NCBI GenBank assembly: GCA_020446285.1
Contig: JAGREZ010000331.1
Coordinates: 3,829-13,544 of the forward strand
Direction of reading: 5' to 3'
Length of the DNA stretch: 9,716 bases
DNA from: Geminicoccaceae bacterium
GTDB lineage: Bacteria; Pseudomonadota; Alphaproteobacteria; Geminicoccales; Geminicoccaceae
The position numbers and the translations under genes are program-made. Positions 1-6,076 of this stretch are shown here, in pieces; within the stretch, counting starts at the first letter, position 1; the number at the start of each line of letters is the position of its first letter. The notes beneath the pieces are model-generated. The model was not told the origin of the DNA. It ran no database searches and saw only the letters and a list, made by a program, of their open reading frames with translations.

Positions 1-2
1 CT

Positions 3-458
3 TCCTCGCTCAGCCGCGTCCTCGAAAACGTCATGCGCAATGCGATCATGCACAATCCGGACGCCTGCGCGCGGGTGCGGGTGGAGTGCCGGCCGGGCAC
101 CGGCGCATTCATCGAGTTTGTCGTGAAGGACAATGGACCGGGCATCCCGATCGCGAATTTCGAGAATGTCTTCGATCCGCTGTTCAAGCTTCCCGGCCAG
201 GCCCATTCATGCGGCAGCGGCATGGGGCTCGCGATCGCCCGGCGTCACGTCGAACTTCGGGGCGGGCGCATCTGGCTGGAGATGCCCGCACCGGAGGAAG
301 GAACGATCGTGCGAATCGACTGGCCCGCGTCAGGCCAGGAGCGGGACGTCGGGCATTCGCCGACAGCCGCTCCCGTCAGCGATCGGCTGCCGCAACCGCC
401 GGCGTCCGTCGATTGTCGGAGCGGACATGGAGATAGCCGAGATAGCGCTTCTCGATGA
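3..458 (+). CDS. Sensor histidine kinase, C-terminal ATPase domain (5' end outside the window)
   Basis: This is the catalytic ATP-binding (HATPase_c) end of a two-component sensor kinase, which would phosphorylate its own histidine and then a response regulator. The frame is open from the window edge, and 151 residues are visible. In order they show an N-box (ENVMRNAIMHN, visible residues 8-18), the G1 motif DNGPGIP (43-49), an F-box (FENVFDPLF, 54-62) and the G2 motif GSGMGLAIARR (71-81), followed by the usual closing strand GTIVRIDWP. Spacing is normal, so the domain looks active. The sensing, HAMP and phosphoacceptor parts lie upstream and cannot be judged; the style resembles EnvZ/CpxA-type kinases. 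About 45 residues after the closing strand are low in motif content and are encoded largely opposite the 3' end of the convergent permease gene, so the natural stop may have been lost or shifted. Kinase identity is sure; its signal is unknown. Confidence 0.9.
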   Translation, partial: SSLSRVLENVMRNAIMHNPDACARVRVECRPGTGAFIEFVVKDNGPGIPIANFENVFDPLFKLPGQAHSCGSGMGLAIARRHVELRGGRIWLEMPAPEEGTIVRIDWPASGQERDVGHSPTAAPVSDRLPQPPASVDCRSGHGDSRDSASR

Positions 459-1107
459 GCCGGAAGATCCCAACCAGAGTAAAGGTTATCGCCATATAGA
501 GAATGGCAGCGGAAATGAATCCCTCATAGGCCACATAATATTTCGCGTTCAGCGTTCGCCCGGCGCCGAGAATGTCCTGGATGGTGATGACGCTGGCCAC
601 GACCGAACCGTGCAGCATGAAGACGATCTCGTTGCCATATTGCGGCAGCGCATTGCGCAGTGCGAGCGGGATCTGGATCAGCAACCGGGTCTGCCAGCGC
701 GACAGGCCGAGCGCCTCGGCCGCTTCCGTCTGTCCCCTCGGGATCGTGGCCAGCGCACCGCGCAGGATCTCTGTCGCATAGGCTCCTGAATTGAGCGAAA
801 AGGCGATGACCGCACACCACCAGGCTTCGCGCAGGAAGATCCAGGCAAAGCTGTTGCGGATGAAATCGAACTGGGCGAGCCCGTAATAGAAGAGATAGGT
901 CTGGACGAGAAGCGGCGTACCGCGAAAGAAATAGACATAGGCACGCACGAGGCGATCGGCGAGACTGCCCGGACGCTCGGCGCGGATGATGGCGCAGGGC
1001 ATGGCGATCATAAAGCCGATCGCCACGGCGATCGCGGTGAGCTGCAGCGTCACCAGCACGCCCTTGAGGAACATGTCCCAGTGCAGGAGCGGCAGGGTCA
1101 GGTCCAT
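376..1107 (-). CDS. Polar amino acid ABC transporter permease, HisM/ArtM/OccM type
   Basis: Inner-membrane permease that would pair with the HisQ-type subunit encoded just upstream to form the channel of a basic/polar amino acid importer. It shows the amino-terminal signature FRGTPLLVQ (residues 61-69) and the cytoplasmic EAA loop GQTEAAEALGLSRWQ (125-139) that docks on the ATPase, plus about five hydrophobic segments; 243 residues is close to the family norm. The frame stays open upstream to 1164, but ATG at 1107 is chosen because GGGAGGGTGAGGCG precedes it and the protein then begins MDLTLPLLHWDMF, as relatives do. Only 4 nt separate it from the upstream permease stop, so the two are translationally linked. 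The last 15 or so residues (from HVRSDNRR) form an extra tail that overlaps the convergent kinase gene. Family sure; exact substrate unknown. Confidence 0.93.
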   Translation of the reverse strand: MDLTLPLLHWDMFLKGVLVTLQLTAIAVAIGFMIAMPCAIIRAERPGSLADRLVRAYVYFFRGTPLLVQTYLFYYGLAQFDFIRNSFAWIFLREAWWCAVIAFSLNSGAYATEILRGALATIPRGQTEAAEALGLSRWQTRLLIQIPLALRNALPQYGNEIVFMLHGSVVASVITIQDILGAGRTLNAKYYVAYEGFISAAILYMAITFTLVGIFRLIEKRYLGYLHVRSDNRRTPAVAAADR

Positions 1108-1111
1108 CGCC

Positions 1112-1822
1112 TCACCCTCCCCGCGCCGTAACCGGCCGTGCGGGCGCCTGCCCCCTGCCGACATGCGCCTCGGCCATGGCGAAGAGACGGCCCGAGATGG
1201 CCGTGATCGCCAGATAGACGAGGATGACGATGACGAGGAACAGGAAGGGCTCGCGTGTCGACTTGCCGGCCTTGTCGGCGAGACCGACGAGATCCTCGAG
1301 CCCGATCACCGAGACCACGGCGGTCGACTTGACCAGCACCTGCCAGACATTGCCGTAACCCGGCAGCACATGGCGCCAGAACTGCGGCAGCACCACCTTG
1401 CGCAGCACCAGCCAGCGCGACAGCCCGAGCGCTTGGGCGGCCTCCCCCTGTCCTTTCGGCACGGCGGCATAGCCGCCCCTGAAGGTCTCGGTGAGATAGG
1501 CGCCATAGATGAAACCGATCGACACCACGCCGGAGCCGAATTTGGAAACCTCGACATAGTCGGCGCCGAGCAATCCGCCGATATCGTTCACGAACCGCTG
1601 CCCGCCGAAATAAATCAGCAGGATGAGCACCAGATCGGGAACGCCGCGCACGATGGTGGTGTAGATGGTGGCGACGGCGCGTGCGACCATGCTTGCCGAG
1701 ATCTTCGCAGCCGCTCCGAGCGCGCCGAGCAGGGTCGCGAGGATGAGCGACAACAGTGCGAGAGCGACGGTGACGAGCGCGCCGTGCGAGAGGAGCGGCA
1801 GATATTCGAGAAGCCGGGTCAA
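1112..1822 (-). CDS. Polar amino acid ABC transporter permease, HisQ/ArtQ/OccQ type
   Basis: Partner permease of the HisM-type subunit, in the inner membrane. Seen in the sequence: VRGVPDLVLILLIYFGGQ (about residues 58-75), the family signature before the third membrane helix, and an EAA loop GQGEAAQALGLSRWL (124-138) followed by LPQFWRHVLPGYGN. Length 236 is usual. The start is TTG: reading upstream in frame there is no ATG or GTG before a stop at 1865-1867, and the first internal Met (residue 45) would remove the first membrane helix. No strong ribosome site precedes it; instead a small GC hairpin (1823-1839) abuts the start, so translation may be weak or coupled to the binding protein 62 nt upstream. 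Polar C-terminal tail of unknown role. Confidence 0.9.
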   Translation of the reverse strand: MTRLLEYLPLLSHGALVTVALALLSLILATLLGALGAAAKISASMVARAVATIYTTIVRGVPDLVLILLIYFGGQRFVNDIGGLLGADYVEVSKFGSGVVSIGFIYGAYLTETFRGGYAAVPKGQGEAAQALGLSRWLVLRKVVLPQFWRHVLPGYGNVWQVLVKSTAVVSVIGLEDLVGLADKAGKSTREPFLFLVIVILVYLAITAISGRLFAMAEAHVGRGQAPARPVTARGG

Positions 1823-1839
1823 GGCCGCTCGACCCGGCC
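1823..1839 (-). promoter_or_regulatory. Small GC hairpin touching the TTG start of the HisQ-type permease
   Basis: On the minus strand GGCCG and CGGCC form a 5-bp stem around a 7-nt loop, ending immediately before the TTG at 1822 and covering the place where a ribosome site would sit. It could damp translation of the permease relative to the abundant binding protein, or limit 3' decay of the binding-protein message. No T-run follows, so it is not a terminator. Such short GC stems also arise by chance in DNA of this composition. Confidence 0.3.
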
Positions 1840-1884
1840 TGCCACGCCCCTGCGTGCACGCCCGTCAGTGTTCATCACGACCCG

Positions 1885-2646
1885 TCAGTCGCCATAGACA
1901 TCGAAGTCGAAATATCCGGAGCTGATCTCGTCATAGACACCATTCTCGCGGATCGCGGCGATGGCCGCCGACAATGCGTCGCGCAACTCGGTATCCTCCT
2001 TGCGCACGCCGATGCCGGCACCCACGCCGAAATATGTCTCGTCGGTGCGCGGTTCGCCGAAGATGGCGAAGCCCTCGCCGGCCGGAGTCTTCAGGAATCC
2101 GTCGTCGAGGGTGACCGAATCGGCCAGAACGGCATCGACACGCCCGGCCTGCAGGTCGAGATTGGCCTCTTCCTGGGTCCCGTAGAGACGCAGTTCCACA
2201 TCGGGAAACTCGCCCGTCATGTAGTCATGATGAATGGTGCCGCGCTGGACGCCCACCACCTTGTCCGCCAGTCCCTCGGCGGTATCGGGGATCCCGGCAC
2301 CTTCCGCCGCGACGAACACGGCCGGGGTCTGGTAATATTTGTCGGTGAAGTCGATCGTCTTCCTGCGTTCCTCGGTGATCGACATCGACGCGATGATCGC
2401 ATCGCACTTGCGCTCGAGCAGTGCCGGAATGATGCCGTCCCATTCGGTCTGAACGAGTTCGCATTCCTTGCCCATCTCGTCACACAGGGCGTTGGTGATG
2501 TCGATATCGAAGCCGATCAGTTCGCCCGATGGCGAGGTTGCCGAGAAGGGCGGATAGGCGCCCTCGACACAGATGCGCAGGTCGGCGGCCTGGGCGGCAC
2601 CGGAAACGAGCGCGGCCAGGGCGGAGGCAACAAGGATCTTCTTCAA
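1885..2646 (-). CDS. Polar amino acid ABC transporter periplasmic binding protein (HisJ/LAO/ArtJ family)
   Basis: Periplasmic receptor delivering a polar, probably basic, amino acid to the two permeases encoded downstream. A Sec signal peptide is clear (MKKILVASALAALVSG, likely cut after AQA at residue 20). Family marks: YPPFS (31-35), GFDIDITNAL, the serine-rich ligand segment SMSITEERRKTIDF with R94 at the place of the carboxylate-binding Arg of HisJ, GVQRGT (132-137) and DAVLADS with D176 at the place of the amino-group-binding Asp. C55 and C62 keep the spacing of the HisJ disulfide. Length 253 is normal. The start is TTG: GGGAGAAG lies just upstream, and the ATG 14 nt further upstream is out of frame and hits a stop after five codons. 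First gene of the importer operon; preceded by the palindrome-rich spacer. Arginine, ornithine, lysine, histidine or an opine are all possible ligands. Confidence 0.94.
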   Translation of the reverse strand: MKKILVASALAALVSGAAQAADLRICVEGAYPPFSATSPSGELIGFDIDITNALCDEMGKECELVQTEWDGIIPALLERKCDAIIASMSITEERRKTIDFTDKYYQTPAVFVAAEGAGIPDTAEGLADKVVGVQRGTIHHDYMTGEFPDVELRLYGTQEEANLDLQAGRVDAVLADSVTLDDGFLKTPAGEGFAIFGEPRTDETYFGVGAGIGVRKEDTELRDALSAAIAAIRENGVYDEISSGYFDFDVYGD

Positions 2647-2676
2647 GCGTCTTCTCCCATTCCGGAACCGTCTTCC

Positions 2677-2735
2677 CGATCAGGAAAAATCAGGATGACG
2701 GCTCCATCTCATTGTTTCACCGCATTTCCTGATCG
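2677..2735. repeat. Widely spaced 11-bp inverted repeat upstream of the amino acid importer
   Basis: CGATCAGGAAA (2677-2687) is matched exactly by its reverse complement TTTCCTGATCG (2725-2735), 37 bp apart; a further direct TCAGGA sits at 2690-2695. The distal arm shares two bases with the adjoining 24-bp palindrome. Position 30-90 bp ahead of the TTG start suits a pair of regulator sites bridging a promoter. No known operator consensus was recognised. Confidence 0.55.
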
Positions 2736-2757
2736 TCTGGATGGTTCCATCCAGACG
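2734..2757. promoter_or_regulatory. Perfect 24-bp palindrome, candidate operator
   Basis: CGTCTGGATGG (2734-2744) and CCATCCAGACG (2747-2757) are exact reverse complements around a central TT. As RNA the 2-nt loop would be too tight and no T-run follows on either strand, so it is not a rho-independent terminator. A dimeric repressor or activator site about 90-110 bp upstream of the importer start codon is the natural reading. The regulator gene is not in the window. Confidence 0.6.
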
Positions 2758-2860
2758 GGAAAAGCTCTGGGACCGGACCTTGCCGGCCGGACACGACAGC
2801 GGAACCCGCGCGACACACGCCATATCAGGTCCGCTTCGCGCCCGATGCACCGAAGAGTGG

Positions 2861-2890
2861 TAGAGAAACGGAGGCTCTGCAAGCCTTCCG
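2861..2890 (-). terminator. Probable rho-independent terminator after the lipoprotein gene
   Basis: On the minus strand CGGAAGGCT and AGCCTCCG pair over 8 bp with one bulged A around the loop TGCAG, followed by GTTTCTCT. It lies about 85 nt past the lipoprotein stop and upstream of the importer promoter region, where it would keep the two transcription units apart. The T-run is interrupted, so efficiency is uncertain. Confidence 0.45.
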
Positions 2891-2974
2891 GTAGCGGGAC
2901 GGGTTGTATCCACGAACGCGCACGCCGATTCCCCGGCCAGCACGGCACCCCGAGCGCGACCCCGCGACAGATGG

Positions 2975-3172
2975 TCAGTCCTTTTCTTCAACGGCCGGAC
3001 TATCGTTCAGCTGCGGATCGTCGGGCGATGCCGGGTCGTAGGGAACGGGATCGCCCGCTGCCTCGGCCTCTTCCTTCTGATCGCGCCAGTCGCGCATGAA
3101 ATCCTGAACGCCCTCGTAACTACACCCCGAGAGCAGCAGCGCCAGCGGCAGCGCCATCCTGACTTTCTGCAT
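2975..3172 (-). CDS. Small predicted outer-membrane lipoprotein, 65 aa, function unknown
   Basis: I do not recognise a named family. The protein begins MQKVRMALPLALLLSGC, a short positive amino end, a hydrophobic stretch and the lipobox LSGC, so it should be cut and lipidated at C17. The next residue is Ser, not Asp, which by the usual Lol rule predicts sorting to the outer membrane. The mature part is only 49 residues, very acidic and rich in Asp, Glu and Pro, without membrane segments or a globular motif; a flexible tether or envelope accessory is possible. The frame is open to 3376, but ATG at 3172 is preceded by a strong AGGAGG and gives the signal peptide directly. Spacing to that site is short (4 nt), so the Met at residue 6 is an alternative that still leaves a short lipoprotein signal. 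It lies 121 nt after the phasin-like gene on the same strand. Confidence 0.72.
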   Translation of the reverse strand: MQKVRMALPLALLLSGCSYEGVQDFMRDWRDQKEEAEAAGDPVPYDPASPDDPQLNDSPAVEEKD

Positions 3173-3261
3173 CCATCCTCCTCGGTCGCGCCGGTCCGCG
3201 TTGCGGTGACGCGCCCGAACGATTGTTTCTTCATGCACCCAGAAAATGGCAAAATCCGCTC

Positions 3262-3280
3262 TTGTCGAGTATTTTGTCGA
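3262..3280. repeat. Pair of TTGTCGA direct repeats ahead of the lipoprotein gene
   Basis: TTGTCGA occurs at 3262-3268 and again at 3274-3280, a 12-bp period, in the gap between the phasin-like stop and the lipoprotein start. It could be a regulator site for the minus-strand lipoprotein gene about 90-110 bp away. Two 7-mers this close may be chance; no consensus was recognised. Confidence 0.25.
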
Positions 3281-3293
3281 TCGCGGAGGCGTT

Positions 3294-3584
3294 TCAGCGC
3301 AATCGTCGTTCGTTGGACCTCGCCTTGCGCGCCAGCGGGCGCACGGCAGCGCGGGCTGCTCCGGTCGCGTCGCCACCGCGTGCGAGAGCCAGCGATCCCC
3401 GCGTCATGGCCTCCGCCATGGCCAGCGGTTTCTCGCTGAACATGCGCATGGCCTCGGGCGCGGTCATCGTGCCGCTGCCCATCATCATCGACCGCCGCCA
3501 GATCACCAGCGACGCATCCAGCCACATCTTCTGCATCGCCAGCATCAGATCGAATGCCGGCCCGAAACCCGAACGCCTGCCCAT
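3294..3584 (-). CDS. Small phasin-like protein (the type often labelled 'antifreeze protein' in Rhodobacterales)
   Basis: A 96-residue, Met- and Ala-rich, strongly basic-ended helical protein. The stretch TAPEAMRMFSEKPLAMAEAM (residues 41-60) followed by an Ala-rich helix and VRPLARKARSNERRLR at the end resembles small alphaproteobacterial proteins with the pattern 'EA.RM..EK..A...A...A...G' and 'A.RP...K..AN..RL', which databases often misname antifreeze protein and which resemble phasins of polyhydroxyalkanoate granules. This match is from memory of the family pattern, not from a search. The start ATG at 3584 is preceded by GGCAGGACAT; an in-frame TTG at 3599 is possible but has a poorer site. 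No signal peptide or clear membrane helix, so cytoplasmic. It sits 136 nt after the tungstate binding-protein gene on the same strand. The true role is open. Confidence 0.6.
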   Translation of the reverse strand: MGRRSGFGPAFDLMLAMQKMWLDASLVIWRRSMMMGSGTMTAPEAMRMFSEKPLAMAEAMTRGSLALARGGDATGAARAAVRPLARKARSNERRLR

Positions 3585-3720
3585 ATGTCCTGCCCTCAAG
3601 CGTCACGCGCCCATCCACGCGACTTCGGGCTCCACCCATAGCAGCGGGCCGCCGGGAATACGACAGCGGCGATGCCCCTGTCATACCCCGGTCAGGCCAT
3701 TCCGGCTGATCGTGAAAAGG

Positions 3721-4554
3721 TCAGCCGCGGGATGCGGCGTTGGGGAAGAAGAGTTGCTGGCCGTCGACACGATAGGCGGCGATGGCGTCCTGCCCCTCAT
3801 TCGACAGGATCCAGTCGACGAATGCCTGTCCGCCCTCGGCATTGACGCCCGGATGCTTTTCCGGATTGACGAGAATGATGCTATATTGGTTGAACAGCTT
3901 CGGATCGCCTTCGACCACCACGTCATAATCGCCCTTGTTGCCGAAGGCGACCCATGTGGCCCGGTCGGTCATGACATAGGCGCCCATGCCGACGGCAGCA
4001 TTCAGCGTCGCGCCCATGCCGGAGCCGGTTTCGCGATACCAGCCGCCCGAAGCGGCGGCGACATCGATGCCGGCATCGTTCCAGAGGCGGAGTTCGGCCT
4101 TGTGGGTGCCGCTATCGTCGCCGCGCGAGGCGAAAGGCGCCTCGGCTCCGGCAATCGCTTCGAGCGCCGCCGCGACATCCTTCATGCCGGCGACACCGGC
4201 GGGATCGGCGGCGGGTGCGACGATGACGAAATCATTGTACATGACATCGAAACGCTCGACGCCGTCGCCGTCGGCAACGAATTTCTCCTCCGCCGGCCTG
4301 GCATGGACGAACAGCACATCGCCATCGCCATTGGCGGCGTTGCGGATCGCCTGGCCCGTCCCCACGGCGACGACCCGCACCTCGATACCCGTCTTTTCGG
4401 TGAAGACCGGCAGGATGCTGTCGAAAAGGCCCGAATTCTGTGTGGAGGTCGTCGACTGGACGAGAATGTGATCGTCCGCCGCGAAGGGCCGGACCACCGG
4501 AAAGAGAGAAATGGCGGCCAGTGCCGCGAGGCCGATCAGGTGACGTCTGTTCAT
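3721..4554 (-). CDS. tupA: Tungstate ABC transporter periplasmic binding protein
   Basis: Periplasmic receptor for tungstate (possibly molybdate as well), serving cofactor supply for tungsto- or molybdoenzymes. Signature pieces are all present: the oxyanion-binding STTSTQNSGLFD (residues 34-45), VGTGQAIRNAANGDGDVLF (64-82), SRGDDSGTHKAE (143-154), GWYRETGSGMGATLN (171-185), YVMTDRATW (193-201) and YSIILVNPEKH (224-234). Length 277 with signal is typical of TupA/WtpA-like proteins. The amino end MNRRHLIGLAALAAISL carries twin arginines, so Tat export is possible, with a cut near PFA-AD at about residue 25. The ATG overlaps the stop of the ATPase gene (ATGA), with GGGAG upstream. It is the last gene of the operon, whereas many tup operons begin with the binding protein. 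Tungstate over molybdate is judged from motif style; affinity cannot be read from sequence. Confidence 0.9.
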   Translation of the reverse strand: MNRRHLIGLAALAAISLFPVVRPFAADDHILVQSTTSTQNSGLFDSILPVFTEKTGIEVRVVAVGTGQAIRNAANGDGDVLFVHARPAEEKFVADGDGVERFDVMYNDFVIVAPAADPAGVAGMKDVAAALEAIAGAEAPFASRGDDSGTHKAELRLWNDAGIDVAAASGGWYRETGSGMGATLNAAVGMGAYVMTDRATWVAFGNKGDYDVVVEGDPKLFNQYSIILVNPEKHPGVNAEGGQAFVDWILSNEGQDAIAAYRVDGQQLFFPNAASRG

Positions 4555-5306
4555 GGTCTTGCTCCCGAGGTTTCAGCTTCGTCGTGATTGCCAGGAAAAT
4601 GGAGGCGGCCGTCGCGCCAGGCCCGCGCCGCAGCGGAGCGTGGCCGGTCGAGCAGGTCGCCGGCACTGCCGGTCTCGACGATCCGCCCGCCGGCCATGAA
4701 GATTGCATGTTCGCCGAGCCTGCGGGCCTGACCCGCATCGTGGGTCACAAGCAGGATGGCGATGCCGCGATCGTGCGCCTCCCTGATCTGCCGCTCGATG
4801 GCATGGGTCGATGCCGGATCGAGACTCGCCGTGGGTTCGTCGAGAAACAGCATGTCCGGATCGCAGGCGAGCGCGCGGGCGATCGCAAGGCGCTGCTGCT
4901 CGCCTCCCGAGAGAAGGCGCGCCGGATGACGGGCCAGATCCTTCAGCCCCGCACGTTCCAGCGCCTCGTCCTCCCTGCGCGATCGCTCGCCATTGGCAAC
5001 GCCCCTGACGGAGAGAACGAAACGCAGATTGGCCCGGACCGAGCGGCGCAGGAGGACGGGGCGTTGAAAGACCATGGTCTGGGCACGGCGCGCTGCCGCA
5101 TCGAGCGGGCGATCCTTCCAGAAGATCTCGCCGGAGCTCGGCTGCAGAAGGCCGTGCAGAAGCCGCAGAAGAAGGCTCTTTCCTGCACCGTTGGCACCCA
5201 TCAGCACCGTTCGGCGGCGACCGTCGATCGCGAGATCCACCCCGTCGACCAGGCGACGGCCGCGCACCGCGAAGGTGAGCCCGTGCGTGCGGAGAAGCGG
5301 CGTCAC
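4551..5306 (-). CDS. tupC: Tungstate ABC transporter ATP-binding subunit
   Basis: Cytoplasmic ATPase that powers the tungstate permease. With the GTG at 5306 as start it has 251 residues and a full motif set: Walker A GANGAGKS (37-44), Q-loop VFQRP (Gln 80), signature LSGGEQQR (131-138), Walker B MLFLDEPTASLD (151-162) and switch histidine VTHDA (His 188). It should be catalytically intact. The start is uncertain: the frame continues to a GTG at 5378, which would overlap the permease by 32 nt and lacks a ribosome site; a TTG at 5354 has GAGG upstream; GTG 5306 fits the beginning of relatives (short lead, then LLRTHGLTFAVRG). No ATG is available in this frame. It shares ATGA with tupA downstream, so the two are translationally coupled. 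Confidence 0.9.
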   Translation of the reverse strand: MTPLLRTHGLTFAVRGRRLVDGVDLAIDGRRRTVLMGANGAGKSLLLRLLHGLLQPSSGEIFWKDRPLDAAARRAQTMVFQRPVLLRRSVRANLRFVLSVRGVANGERSRREDEALERAGLKDLARHPARLLSGGEQQRLAIARALACDPDMLFLDEPTASLDPASTHAIERQIREAHDRGIAILLVTHDAGQARRLGEHAIFMAGGRIVETGSAGDLLDRPRSAAARAWRDGRLHFPGNHDEAETSGARP

Positions 5307-5346
5307 CGATGCGCCGCCATTCTCGTGATCCGGCTTTCGCAGAGGT

Positions 5347-6054
5347 TCAGGCAAAGGCCGACCTCGCTGCCGATGCACGCAGGGCGAAAACCGTCGCGTT
5401 GATGACGAAGGCGATGGCGAGCAGGACGACGCCGAGCGCCAGCGCGAGCTGCAGGTTGCCCTTGGATGTCTCGAGCGCGATGGCGGTCGTCATGACCCGC
5501 GTCGCGTGATTGATGTTCCCGCCGACGATGATCACCGCTCCCACCTCGGCAACCGCACGGCCGAATCCGGCCAGCGCCACGGTCAGGAGGCTGTAGCGGG
5601 CATCCCAGAGGAGCGCGGCGACCCGATCCACGGGCCCGATGCCGAGCGAGGCGAACTGTTCGGCATATTCGCTGTGAAGATCCTCGACGACCTGACGCGT
5701 CAATGCCGCAACGATGGGTGCTACGAGGATCGTCTGCGCCACGATCATCGCACCCGGCGTGTAGAGCAGCTCCAGCGCGCCGAGCGGACCCGATGCCGAC
5801 AGCATCAGATAGACGAAGAGCCCCACCACCACCGGCGGCAGTCCCATCAGGGCGTTGAGGAAGATGATGAAAATACTGCGTCCGGGGAACCGGAACGCGC
5901 CGGCGACAGCACCCAGCGGCAGGCCGATGACGCAGGCGAGCACCACGGCCGACAGCGTCACCTGCAGCGAGAGAAGGATGATCTCGGCAAGGTCCGGGTC
6001 ACCGGCGAGGATCAGGCCGACGGCCTCTCCCAGAATGGCACCGAAGCCCTGCAT
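5347..6054 (-). CDS. tupB: Tungstate ABC transporter permease
   Basis: Inner-membrane channel subunit of the tungstate importer. The protein has about five to six membrane segments, the typical FLNALMGLPPVVVGLFVYL (residues 65-83), and an EAA-type docking loop FASLGIGPVDRVAALLWDARYS (134-155) followed by GRAVAEVGAVIIVGGNI (165-181), all characteristic of TupB/WtpB-like permeases. Length is 235. The frame is open to 6117, but ATG at 6054 has GGGAGAAGGAG seven or so bases ahead and gives MQGFGAILGEAV, leaving out a non-homologous lead. It is the first gene of the tup operon, 90 nt after the dehydratase stop on the same strand, in a locally AT-richer gap. Confidence 0.91.
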   Translation of the reverse strand: MQGFGAILGEAVGLILAGDPDLAEIILLSLQVTLSAVVLACVIGLPLGAVAGAFRFPGRSIFIIFLNALMGLPPVVVGLFVYLMLSASGPLGALELLYTPGAMIVAQTILVAPIVAALTRQVVEDLHSEYAEQFASLGIGPVDRVAALLWDARYSLLTVALAGFGRAVAEVGAVIIVGGNINHATRVMTTAIALETSKGNLQLALALGVVLLAIAFVINATVFALRASAARSAFA

Positions 6055-6076
6055 TCCCGCTCCTTCTCCCGTTTCG

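Larger units (their letters stand above)
2647..2974. other. Non-coding spacer with promoter region of the amino acid importer operon
   Basis: No credible gene is seen in these 328 bases: the frames open here lack ribosome sites and family motifs. The half next to the importer is less GC-rich than its surroundings and carries direct TCAGGA copies (2681-2685 region and 2690-2695), an 11-bp inverted repeat (2677-2687 with 2725-2735) and a perfect 24-bp palindrome (2734-2757). The half next to the lipoprotein holds a terminator-like hairpin (2861-2890). A minus-strand promoter for the importer must lie here, but I could not pick sigma-70 boxes with confidence. Confidence 0.6.

Noticed and set aside
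986..1897. Plus-strand open frame (303 codons) opposite the two permeases
   Set aside because: Translation is rich in Asp, His, Glu and Arg as expected from the antisense of membrane genes in GC-rich DNA; both permeases are certain.
2734..2757. Reading the 24-bp palindrome as a terminator
   Set aside because: Two-nucleotide loop and no T-run on either strand; an operator is the better reading.
2227..3099. Plus-strand open frame crossing the binding-protein gene, spacer and lipoprotein gene
   Set aside because: No recognisable domain and no ribosome site; it spans the palindrome region and two minus-strand genes with clear signal peptides.
3223..4587. Long plus-strand open frame (454 codons) opposite the tungstate binding protein and phasin-like gene
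   Set aside because: Mirror of minus-strand genes with strong family motifs; its own translation shows no domain, no signal and no ribosome site at the start.
5307..5378. Longer tupC starting at GTG 5378
   Set aside because: No ribosome site, 32-nt overlap with tupB, and 24 extra residues unlike the family's amino end; kept only as an alternative.
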